DNA of 64,000 nucleotides from Gaetbulibacter_A sp043876815 (GTDB taxonomy: Bacteria > Bacteroidota > Bacteroidia > Flavobacteriales > Flavobacteriaceae), in the NCBI RefSeq assembly GCF_043876815.1, contig NZ_JBAWKA010000001.1, positions 620,001 to 684,000 on the forward strand. The letters are read 5' to 3'. The notes beneath the pieces are model-generated. The model made no database searches. It worked only from the letters and a program-made list of their open reading frames with translations, and was not told the origin of the DNA. The stretch's first letter is position 1; every line of letters begins with the position of its first letter. Shown here piece by piece: positions 1 through 7,797 of this stretch. A program made the translations under genes and the position numbers.

Positions 1-27
1 AAGGAAAAAGCCTTTAAAATAAAATAA
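1..27 (+). CDS. possible 3' end of an upstream gene (partial)
   Basis: The first 27 bases read KEKAFKIK followed by a TAA stop, and a strong rho-independent terminator follows at 42-77. A terminator directly after an open stretch suggests the tail of a plus-strand gene that begins outside the window. Enolase often precedes citrate synthase in related genomes, and a short basic tail would fit, but eight residues cannot identify a protein. Confidence 0.3.
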   Translation, partial: KEKAFKIK

Positions 28-41
28 TAAAAAACCTTTAG

Positions 42-77
42 AAAAGCGATTATCCTTACCGATAATCGCTTTTTTTT
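42..77 (+). terminator. rho-independent terminator before gltA
   Basis: Perfect 13-bp stem (42-54 with 61-73), loop CTTACC, followed by a run of T. It closes the transcription unit that enters from the left edge. Confidence 0.85.
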
Positions 78-193
78 GGATTGGTTTTAACAATAAGGAA
101 ATTGGTTAAAACTTTGTTAGGTGCTTTTACAAATAGGCCTTTATTTTGTAACTTAGCAAACCGCTAAGAATAATATAAAAACCAATTGAACAT

Positions 194-1483
194 ATGGCTG
201 ACACTGCTACATTAGAGATAAACGGAGTAAAACATGAATTCCCTGTAGTTACGGGAACTGAAAATGAAGTTGCAATAGATATTTCCAAATTGCGAGCCAC
301 AACAAAAGGCGTGATAACCCTAGATTCGGGATACAAAAATACGGGAGCTTGTGAAAGTGCTATTACTTTTTTGGATGGTGAAAAAGGTATTTTAAGATAC
401 CGCGGTTATTCTATTGAGGAATTGGCTGAAAAGGCAGATTTTCTTGAAGTGGCTTATTTATTAATTTTTGGTGAATTGCCTACAAATGAACAACTCGAAA
501 AATTCCATTCAGACATTAAGAAGCATTCTTTTGTTGATGATGATGTAAAGAAAATATTGGATGCATTTCCGAAAGCGGCTCATCCAATGGGGGTTCTGGC
601 ATCATTAACTAGTGCCTTAACATCATTTAATCCATCTTGTGTTAATGTTGATTCTGTAGAAGAAATGTATAATGCTATTGTGCGCATTTTAGGAAAATTT
701 CCAATTCTTGTGGCATGGACCATGCGTAAGAAAAACGGTTTACCTCTTTATTATGGTGACGATTCTTTAGGCTACGTGGAAAATATTTTAAAGATGATGT
801 TCAAGCAGCCTAATCAGGATAAATACATACAGAATCCTATTTTGGTTAATGCGCTTGATAAATTATTGATTCTTCACGCAGATCACGAACAAAACTGTTC
901 TACATCCACAGTGAGAATTGTAGGGTCATCTCATGCGGGGTTATTTGCATCGCTTTCAGCAGGTATTTCGGCACTTTGGGGACCACTTCATGGTGGTGCC
1001 AATCAGGCTGTATTAGAAATGCTTGAGGCCATAAAGGCTGATGGCGGCGATACTGCAAAATACATGGAAAAGGCTAAGGATAAAAATGATCCATTTAGAT
1101 TGATGGGCTTTGGGCACCGAGTTTATAAAAACTTTGACCCTCGAGCTAAAATCATTAAAAAAGCAGCTGATGATGTGTTGAGTGATCTTGGTATAGAAGA
1201 TCCTATCTTGGATATTGCAAAAGGCCTTGAAAAACAAGCCTTGGAGGATAAGTATTTCGTGGATAGAAAACTATATCCGAATGTCGACTTCTATTCTGGA
1301 ATCATTTACCGTGGTATGGGCATTCCAACAGATATGTTTACCGTAATGTTTGCGCTAGGACGCTTACCTGGTTGGATCGCTCAATGGCGTGAAATGCGCA
1401 TGCGTAAGGAGCCAATTGGTCGTCCTAGACAATTGTATATTGGTGAAACCGAACGTAAATTTGTTCCGGTTGAAAAAAGATAA
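194..1483 (+). CDS. gltA: citrate synthase
   Basis: Condenses oxaloacetate and acetyl-CoA to citrate, the entry step of the TCA cycle, in the cytoplasm. The 429-aa length is that of bacterial hexameric (type II) citrate synthases. Visible family blocks are the N-terminal ITFLDGEKGILRYRGY, HADHEQNCSTSTVR, the catalytic-His block GPLHGGANQAV, the second His block MGFGHRVYKNFDPRA and the catalytic-Asp block NVDFYSGIIYRGMGIP. It stands alone between two strong terminators, so it is probably monocistronic. The upstream region has only an imperfect -7 element (TTATTTTG near 141-148). The ATG at 194 gives the normal N-terminus. Confidence 0.97.
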   Translation: MADTATLEINGVKHEFPVVTGTENEVAIDISKLRATTKGVITLDSGYKNTGACESAITFLDGEKGILRYRGYSIEELAEKADFLEVAYLLIFGELPTNEQLEKFHSDIKKHSFVDDDVKKILDAFPKAAHPMGVLASLTSALTSFNPSCVNVDSVEEMYNAIVRILGKFPILVAWTMRKKNGLPLYYGDDSLGYVENILKMMFKQPNQDKYIQNPILVNALDKLLILHADHEQNCSTSTVRIVGSSHAGLFASLSAGISALWGPLHGGANQAVLEMLEAIKADGGDTAKYMEKAKDKNDPFRLMGFGHRVYKNFDPRAKIIKKAADDVLSDLGIEDPILDIAKGLEKQALEDKYFVDRKLYPNVDFYSGIIYRGMGIPTDMFTVMFALGRLPGWIAQWREMRMRKEPIGRPRQLYIGETERKFVPVEKR

Positions 1484-1509
1484 AATTTACTTTTAAAAAG
1501 TACTTATAC

Positions 1510-1546
1510 AAGCTTCATGTGAAACACATGAAGCTTTTGTTTTTTT
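1510..1546 (+). terminator. rho-independent terminator of gltA
   Basis: Twelve-bp perfect stem AAGCTTCATGTG / CACATGAAGCTT with an AAA loop, followed by a T-rich run, 26 bp after the gltA stop codon. Confidence 0.9.
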
Positions 1547-1628
1547 GGTCACTTATTTTTAAAGATTAATTAAAAAATGTATTTAATTATCACTAGTTTT
1601 GACTGGAAATTTCGAAATATTTTAAGGT

Positions 1629-2549
1629 TTGAATCAATTAAAATTACATGTCAAAAATGAGACCTCACGCTTAAGAGCTGTGGTGCTTGGTACGGCTGAA
1701 AGTAATGGTCCGATACCCCGGATTGAGGATTGCTACGACCCTAAAAGTATTGAGCATATCAAAGCTGGTACCTATCCCAAAGAAGCTGATATGGTTAAGG
1801 AAATGGAAGCTGTGGCGGCCGTTTTTAAAAAATATGATGTGCAGGTTTACAGACCCGAACTTATTAAGGATTGTAATCAAATTTTTTCTCGTGATATTGC
1901 TTTTGTTATTGAAGATAAAATGATAAAAGCCAATATCCTTCCAAACCGGGAAGAGGAGGTAGCGGCCATTGATTATATATGGGGTCAGGTTGAAAAGGCA
2001 AATCGGATTATTTTACCTGAAGACTGCCATGTTGAGGGAGGCGATGTGATGCCATGGAATGACCATATTTTTATTGGTACCTATTATGGGAATGACTACG
2101 CTGATTTCATTACGGCGAGAACCAATAAAAAGGCTGTTGAAGCCATAAAAGAGTTGTTTCCTGGTAAAACTGTAAAAGCTTTCGAACTTAGAAAATCTAA
2201 TACTGACCCCAGAGAAAATGCATTACATCTGGATTGCTGTTTCAATCCTATTGGAACGAATAAAGCCATCATTCACAAGAATGGGTTTTTGCATGAGGAG
2301 GATTATGAATGGTTGGTTGATTTTTTTGGAAAAGATAATATTTTCGAAATTTCAAAAGACGAGATGTACCAAATGTTCAGCAATGTGTTTTCGATCTCTG
2401 AAAATGTGATCATTTCAGAAAAAAACTTTATCCGCTTGAATCAATGGTTACGGGAGCAAGGGTTCACTGTAGAAGAGGTACCATATCAAGAAATTGGAAA
2501 ACAAGAAGGCTTGTTGCGTTGTTCTACAATGCCATTAATACGCGATTAA
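1629..2549 (+). CDS. amidinotransferase-fold hydrolase (DDAH / arginine deiminase-like)
   Basis: A 306-aa member of the guanidine-modifying superfamily that includes dimethylarginine dimethylaminohydrolase and arginine deiminase. The acidic block CHVEGGDVMPW, the HLDCCFNPIG block carrying the catalytic His, and the C-terminal LLRCSTMPL carrying the nucleophilic Cys are all present, so it should be active on an arginine-type guanidinium substrate. The exact substrate is not readable from sequence. The start is a TTG at 1629: no in-frame ATG occurs near the family N-terminus, and translation from here gives the expected LKLHVKNETSRLRAVVLG opening. It is followed after 6 bp by a second enzyme of the same fold, so the pair probably forms an arginine/citrulline-related operon. 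Confidence 0.85.
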   Translation: MNQLKLHVKNETSRLRAVVLGTAESNGPIPRIEDCYDPKSIEHIKAGTYPKEADMVKEMEAVAAVFKKYDVQVYRPELIKDCNQIFSRDIAFVIEDKMIKANILPNREEEVAAIDYIWGQVEKANRIILPEDCHVEGGDVMPWNDHIFIGTYYGNDYADFITARTNKKAVEAIKELFPGKTVKAFELRKSNTDPRENALHLDCCFNPIGTNKAIIHKNGFLHEEDYEWLVDFFGKDNIFEISKDEMYQMFSNVFSISENVIISEKNFIRLNQWLREQGFTVEEVPYQEIGKQEGLLRCSTMPLIRD

Positions 2550-2555
2550 TTCTAT

Positions 2556-3494
2556 ATGCGAAATCAAATTACAAATACTATATTAATGATTCGTCCCGTT
2601 CATTTCAGAATGAACGAACAAACGGCGGTTAATAACTATTATCAGGGAACTATTGATAATATGCTTCCTGAGGCCATTAACAAAAAAGCACAAGAGGAAT
2701 TTGATGTGTATGTTGAAAAATTACAAGGGATCGGAGTAAACGTTATTGTTTTTCAAGATACTGAAGAATACGATACACCCGATTCTATTTTTCCGAACAA
2801 TTGGGTATCTTTTCATGAAGATGGGACGGTAGGTGTTTACCCCATGTTTGCTGTGAACCGACGTTTTGAGCGCCGGGAAGATATTTTTCTTAAAATAGAA
2901 GAACTCGGATACCAGATAAACCACATTGTGGATTATACTAGTGCTGAGGCCGAGGCCCTTTTTTTAGAAGGTACCGGGAGTATTGCCTTGGATCGTGTCA
3001 ATCATAAAGCCTATTGTGCTTTATCACCGCGAGCTGATGAAGATCTTTTTATTGAATTTTGTGAAGACTTTGAGTATTCACCTGTCATTTTTACGGCCAA
3101 TCAAACGGTTGATGGCAAACGGAAAGCCATATATCATACGAATGTAATGATGTGTATTGGAGAAACCTTCGCTGTTATTTGTCTGGATAGTATTGATGAT
3201 AAAAAAGAGCGCAAAAATGTGGTGAAACACTTAAAAAGTGACGGTAAAGAAATCATAGCGATCACGGAGGATCAAGTATCTCACTTCGCTGGAAATATGT
3301 TACAAGTTATGGGAGCTCAAAATACACCGTACCTCATAATGAGTCAACAGGCTTATGATTCCTTAGACCCTGATCAAATCAATAGGCTTGAAAAACATAC
3401 TAAAATCATGTCGAGCGCTTTGGATACTATTGAGACTTGTGGAGGTGGTAGTGCTAGGTGTATGATGGCTGAGGTGTTTTTACCAAAGGCCTGA
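2556..3494 (+). CDS. ctlX: CtlX-type citrulline/arginine-related amidinohydrolase
   Basis: A 312-aa protein of the arginine deiminase-related family typified by the citrulline-utilisation hydrolase CtlX. Motifs in order: TILMIRPVHF near the N-terminus, FPNNWVSFHEDGTVGVYPM, the acidic EGTGSIALDR, the His block YHTNVMMCIGE and the Cys block TCGGGSARCMMAEVFLP. The order and spacing of catalytic Asp/Glu, His and Cys match the superfamily. It lies 6 bp downstream of another amidinotransferase-fold gene and is likely co-transcribed with it. The family assignment is firm; the substrate (citrulline, arginine or a derivative) is inferred from named homologues only. Confidence 0.85.
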   Translation: MRNQITNTILMIRPVHFRMNEQTAVNNYYQGTIDNMLPEAINKKAQEEFDVYVEKLQGIGVNVIVFQDTEEYDTPDSIFPNNWVSFHEDGTVGVYPMFAVNRRFERREDIFLKIEELGYQINHIVDYTSAEAEALFLEGTGSIALDRVNHKAYCALSPRADEDLFIEFCEDFEYSPVIFTANQTVDGKRKAIYHTNVMMCIGETFAVICLDSIDDKKERKNVVKHLKSDGKEIIAITEDQVSHFAGNMLQVMGAQNTPYLIMSQQAYDSLDPDQINRLEKHTKIMSSALDTIETCGGGSARCMMAEVFLPKA

Positions 3495-3498
3495 TGTA

Positions 3499-5565
3499 TT
3501 AATCCCCGTTAGATCTGGATTTAGGTAATTCAACATAAAAAGTTGTACCTACGTTAAGGGTGCTTTCTACCCAAATTTTTCCATGGTTTAATTCAACCAA
3601 TTCTTTACAGATTGAAAGTCCTAGACCGGTACCTTTTTCATTGTTGGTTCCCATAGTGCTAAAACTGTTGTTTTTAAACAGCTTAGAGATATTTTCTTTT
3701 GAAATGCCAACACCGGTGTCAGCTATACTAATGACGCAACTACCATTACTTATATGATTGGAAATGGTAATGGTGTCACCATTTTTACAGAATTTTAATG
3801 CATTGGCAAGCAAGTTCTGAATTACGATCTCGATCATACTTCTATCGGCATAGGCAAAATCGCGGAGGGAGTGATCTATTAAATTTATTCCTTTACTTTC
3901 TAAACGTTGCTCGATCAATTTCGTTTTTGCTTCAAAAACCTCCTGGATATCAAATAAACTGGGTTTAGGTTCTAAGGACTGCATTTGTGACTTAGACCAG
4001 TTTAATAAGTTAAATAATAATAAAGAGGCATTATTAGCATTTTCGCTGAGTTCCGGAATAAGGTTGTCGAACTCCTCACGAGATAAAGACCCATCTTTGA
4101 GTAAATCAATAAAGCCATTAATTGAGGATAATGAGTCTTTTAAATCGTGAGAAACAATGGAAAATAGTTTGTCTTTAACATTATTAACACTCTCTAAGTG
4201 GCGTGTTCGCTCTTCGAAAGCATCATTTTGCAATTGTAATTTGATGTTTTTTTCTTCTAATTCCTGAGTATACCTTATATTATTATTACGTTTCATGTAA
4301 AGCATAACAATAAAAACAAGTACAAAAGCCAGAGCACCAACTAAAGCGTAAAAAATTATTTTGTACTTATTAATTTCATCCAAATTTAACAGGCCATCTT
4401 TTTCTGATGTTGAGGCCTCAAGATTTTCCCCTGAAGTAGCTTTATCAAAATTCGGATTGAGCTCTAATGGAATACTATTAACTTCTGAATTTAATACTTG
4501 ATTGTTTTCTTTTTCTAAAAGAACCTTTAGATTGAAATACTTTCGCTGCCATTCAAAAGCTTGTTGGAAATTACGTTCTGTTGAATCCAGAACCTTCATT
4601 AATTGGTAGTTTTTAAGAAGCTCTTCCTTTTGATTTAAAGACTCGGCCAATTCCCCCGCTTCCATTAATTGTTTTTGTGCAATTTTTAAGCGGTCTTCTT
4701 TTAAATTTAGATTTCCTAAATTATTCAGGGTTACTAATAAATTGGTCTTGTCTCCAGCGCGATAATTAATATTGTAGGCCTTTACCAAATAATCCTGTGC
4801 TTTATCAAAATCATTAAACTTAAGGTATTCACCACCAAGTTTAGGATAAATGATTCCCTTAATAGAATCTGTATTTACGAAACTTAAAACCGACTCGTAA
4901 TAATCAATGGCTTTACGAAACTCTTTTTTCATGGAGTATAGTTCGGCTAATTTCGAGTTAGAAGCTATAAGGCCAGGTTTGTCGTTAAGTTTCCTCTGGA
5001 TTTCCATAGCTTTTAAATAAAATTCAATAGCCTTATCATAGGCCTTGATTTCATAATAAGCATCCGCCAAACTGTCATAAGCCATATTTAACTCCCGGAT
5101 TAATCCTTGCTTTTCAAGGATATTAATTGCGGCGAGGCAGTATTGTAAACCGATAGCATAATTACCGCGTTTAATTTCAATTAAACCAATACTGTTATTT
5201 ACTTTAGCAACACTCAGGGTGTCTTTTAGTTGGAGGAATAAGGTTTTAGATTTCGAATAACCATTAATAGCGTTGATGTAGTCATTTTTTTGAGCAAAAA
5301 CCAGTGCCTTGTAGAACATAATTTTTGCTGTGGCCTTAATGTAATTAATATCACTGGCTAATTTCTCACTTTGTACGATATACTTTAAGGCCTTGTCATA
5401 TTCACCAATACCGTAAAGCGCCTTAATTAAACTCAATGAGGTATCTACTTTTGAGCTGTCCTGATCTTGGAAGGCCAACTCAACAGATAGACTGTCTATT
5501 TCTTTAGTTTGACTAAAACTGAGAAAAGAGCACAGTAGGGTGGTTAAAATAATTATTCTCCTCAT
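3499..5565 (-). CDS. TPR-containing sensor histidine kinase
   Basis: A 688-aa membrane histidine kinase. A signal peptide (residues 1-18) is followed by a periplasmic array of tetratricopeptide repeats (about 45-340), one transmembrane helix (about 402-424), a coiled coil, a HisKA domain with the phospho-acceptor His at 473 in FSIVSHDLKDS, and an HATPase domain with an N box (NLLANALKF), DTGVGI and GTGLGLSICKEL. No response regulator is encoded beside it, so its partner lies elsewhere. It converges on ctlX with only 4 bp between stop codons and no clear terminator. Signal unknown. Confidence 0.93.
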   Translation of the reverse strand: MRRIIILTTLLCSFLSFSQTKEIDSLSVELAFQDQDSSKVDTSLSLIKALYGIGEYDKALKYIVQSEKLASDINYIKATAKIMFYKALVFAQKNDYINAINGYSKSKTLFLQLKDTLSVAKVNNSIGLIEIKRGNYAIGLQYCLAAINILEKQGLIRELNMAYDSLADAYYEIKAYDKAIEFYLKAMEIQRKLNDKPGLIASNSKLAELYSMKKEFRKAIDYYESVLSFVNTDSIKGIIYPKLGGEYLKFNDFDKAQDYLVKAYNINYRAGDKTNLLVTLNNLGNLNLKEDRLKIAQKQLMEAGELAESLNQKEELLKNYQLMKVLDSTERNFQQAFEWQRKYFNLKVLLEKENNQVLNSEVNSIPLELNPNFDKATSGENLEASTSEKDGLLNLDEINKYKIIFYALVGALAFVLVFIVMLYMKRNNNIRYTQELEEKNIKLQLQNDAFEERTRHLESVNNVKDKLFSIVSHDLKDSLSSINGFIDLLKDGSLSREEFDNLIPELSENANNASLLLFNLLNWSKSQMQSLEPKPSLFDIQEVFEAKTKLIEQRLESKGINLIDHSLRDFAYADRSMIEIVIQNLLANALKFCKNGDTITISNHISNGSCVISIADTGVGISKENISKLFKNNSFSTMGTNNEKGTGLGLSICKELVELNHGKIWVESTLNVGTTFYVELPKSRSNGD

Positions 5566-5998
5566 ATAACATTAAATCACAACTTTCACATAAAGTGACA
5601 GTAAAACTTGTCATTTATTGAGGGAAATAAATATAGCTTTATAAGGTTGTGACGTGTTAGTTAGTTTTCCAAAACATATTGGAAATTTTAATAGCTTTAC
5701 ATAACAAAATTTGTAAAAAGCCGCATCATAATCTAATTTTCAGGTTTTTCTACCAAAATATTAGATGAAACGCCTGTCTAAAAATTAACGGAAAATCGAC
5801 GAATAGATGAACGGCAAAAATCATGGAAAAACAACACTTTTGTCGATGAAATGCATCATTACCGAATCCAGTAATAACAAGGGTTTAATACACTTATAAT
5901 TAGCCGAAAAGCCTTACAAAAAGTTATATTTAGGTCATATATGATCACTAATTTATCGTTAAGTGCTTCAATAAAAGTTTTATCTTTGCACACTTAAA
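5566..5998. other. 433-bp divergent intergenic region
   Basis: The region separates the histidine kinase (minus) from argS (plus). It is AT-rich, and I found no convincing reading-frame remnant, terminator or repeat. The only recognisable signal is the -7 element at 5981-5988 that serves argS. Confidence 0.5.
5981..5988 (+). promoter_or_regulatory. -7 promoter element of argS
   Basis: TATCTTTG matches the Bacteroidota sigma-ABfr -7 consensus TAnnTTTG. It lies only 10 bp before the first possible ATG (5999) and 22 bp before the preferred ATG (6011), implying a very short leader. Confidence 0.6.
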
Positions 5999-6010
5999 AT
6001 GTATCGATTC

Positions 6011-7795
6011 ATGAGTCTTCAAGAAACCCTAGAAAAACACGTAATACAGGCTGTTGCCAATGGCTTCGATATCACTTTGCCTTCTGTTGAATTTCAGGCG
6101 ACACGTAAAGAATTCGCAGGAGATATCACGGTGGTTATTTTCCCTATGTTACGTTTTATTAAAGGCAATCCGGTAACCATTGGTGAGCAGATTGGGAATT
6201 TTTTGGTTGATCAGGTATCTGAGGTGAAGGGATTTAATGTGGTAAAGGGCTTTTTGAATATTGAAATTAGCGATATGTATTACTTGAATTTCTTTAACCA
6301 AATTAAAGATGATTCAACATTCGGCTTTCAGCCCATTTCTGAAGAAGAAAAGGCCATTATGGTCGAGTACTCCTCGCCAAACACAAATAAACCACTTCAT
6401 TTAGGTCATATTCGAAATAACCTTTTAGGGTATAGTGTTGCAGAAATTTTAAAGGCTTCTGGTAAAAAGGTATATAAAACCCAGATCATTAACGATCGTG
6501 GTATTCATATTTGCAAAAGTATGCTGGCCTGGAAACTTTTTGGTAAAGGTGAAACCCCTGAAAGTACTGGTTTAAAAGGCGATAAATTGGTTGGAAATTA
6601 TTATGTGAAATTCGATCAGGAATACAAAAAAGAAGTTAATAAACTTATTGAAAGTGGAGCTTCTGAGGAGGTTGCAAAAAAAGAAGCGCCTTTACTTGTA
6701 GATGCACAGAATATGCTGAGAAAATGGGAAGCCGGAGACCCTGAGGTTGTGGATCTTTGGGAAAAAATGAATGGCTGGGTTTATACCGGATTTAATGAAA
6801 CTTATGAAAATCTAGGTGTGGATTTTGACACGCTATATTATGAGAGCAACACGTATCTGTTAGGAAAATCCTTTGTTGAAGAAGGTTTAAAAAACGGGGT
6901 TTTTCATCAAGAAGAAGATGGTTCGGTATGGTGCGATCTCACCGAAGATGGTCTGGATAAAAAAATCGTGCAGCGTGCTGATGGTACAGCTGTTTATATG
7001 ACACAGGATATAGGAACAGCTATTCAACGTATTAAAGATTTTCCTGATGTAGGAGGTATGGTTTATACTGTTGGAAACGAGCAAGATTATCATTTTAAGG
7101 TTTTGTTCCTTATTTTGAAAAAACTGGGCTTTGATTGGGCCGATAATTTATATCATCTTAGTTATGGTATGGTTGATTTGCCTAGTGGTAAAATGAAAAG
7201 TCGGGAAGGAACTGTAGTTGATGCCGATGATCTTATTGAAGAAATGGCGACAACCGCAGGAGAGATCTCTGAGGAACTAGGCAAATTAGATGGGTATTCT
7301 GAAGCTGAAAAGAACACTTTATATCATACGATTGGTTTGGGAGCTCTTAAATATTTTATTCTTAAGGTGGATCCTAAAAAACGCATTTTGTTCGATCCTA
7401 AGGAATCAATCGATTTTCAAGGAAATACAGGGCCTTTTATACAGTATACCTATGCTAGAATCCAATCGATCCTCCGGAAGTCTGATATGGCACTAAATAA
7501 AACGGTACCTGCAGATCATCTGGAATTACATGAGAAGGAACGTGAATTATTGAAACAACTGCAATTATTTCCAGAGGTTATTCAACAAGCTGCCGGGCAA
7601 CATAGTCCGGCAGTCGTGGCTAATTATACCTATGATCTGGTTAAGGAGTTTAATTCTTTTTATCAGAATGTTTCTATTTTAGGGGCAGATAATCTGGATG
7701 AGAAGTTATTCAGGGTCCAGTTATCGAAAAGTGTGGCACAAACTATCAAGAATGCTTTTCATGTACTCGGGATTGAAGTTCCTGAGCGGATGTAA
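6011..7795 (+). CDS. argS: arginyl-tRNA synthetase
   Basis: Class I aminoacyl-tRNA synthetase charging tRNA(Arg). The HIGH-type motif appears as PLHLGHIRNN and the KMSKS loop as SGKMKSREGT. An N-terminal tRNA-binding (Arg_tRNA_synt_N) domain and a C-terminal DALR anticodon-binding domain complete a 594-aa protein of normal length. I chose the ATG at 6011 (MSLQETLEKHV) because that is the usual family N-terminus; the in-frame ATG at 5999 would add MYRF and cannot be excluded, since the -7 promoter element ends just before it. It converges with the TonB receptor gene, with 2 bp between stop codons. Confidence 0.97.
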   Translation: MSLQETLEKHVIQAVANGFDITLPSVEFQATRKEFAGDITVVIFPMLRFIKGNPVTIGEQIGNFLVDQVSEVKGFNVVKGFLNIEISDMYYLNFFNQIKDDSTFGFQPISEEEKAIMVEYSSPNTNKPLHLGHIRNNLLGYSVAEILKASGKKVYKTQIINDRGIHICKSMLAWKLFGKGETPESTGLKGDKLVGNYYVKFDQEYKKEVNKLIESGASEEVAKKEAPLLVDAQNMLRKWEAGDPEVVDLWEKMNGWVYTGFNETYENLGVDFDTLYYESNTYLLGKSFVEEGLKNGVFHQEEDGSVWCDLTEDGLDKKIVQRADGTAVYMTQDIGTAIQRIKDFPDVGGMVYTVGNEQDYHFKVLFLILKKLGFDWADNLYHLSYGMVDLPSGKMKSREGTVVDADDLIEEMATTAGEISEELGKLDGYSEAEKNTLYHTIGLGALKYFILKVDPKKRILFDPKESIDFQGNTGPFIQYTYARIQSILRKSDMALNKTVPADHLELHEKERELLKQLQLFPEVIQQAAGQHSPAVVANYTYDLVKEFNSFYQNVSILGADNLDEKLFRVQLSKSVAQTIKNAFHVLGIEVPERM

Positions 7796-7797
7796 AC

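Noticed and set aside
1013..1237. Minus-strand frame inside gltA
   Set aside because: It is a shadow frame of the citrate synthase gene, with no coherent protein features and no promoter; the same applies to the other short antisense frames within real genes.
5999..6010. argS start at the ATG at 5999
   Set aside because: It would add MYRF before the conserved MSLQETLEKHV, and the -7 element ends only 10 bp before it; 6011 is preferred, though 5999 remains possible.
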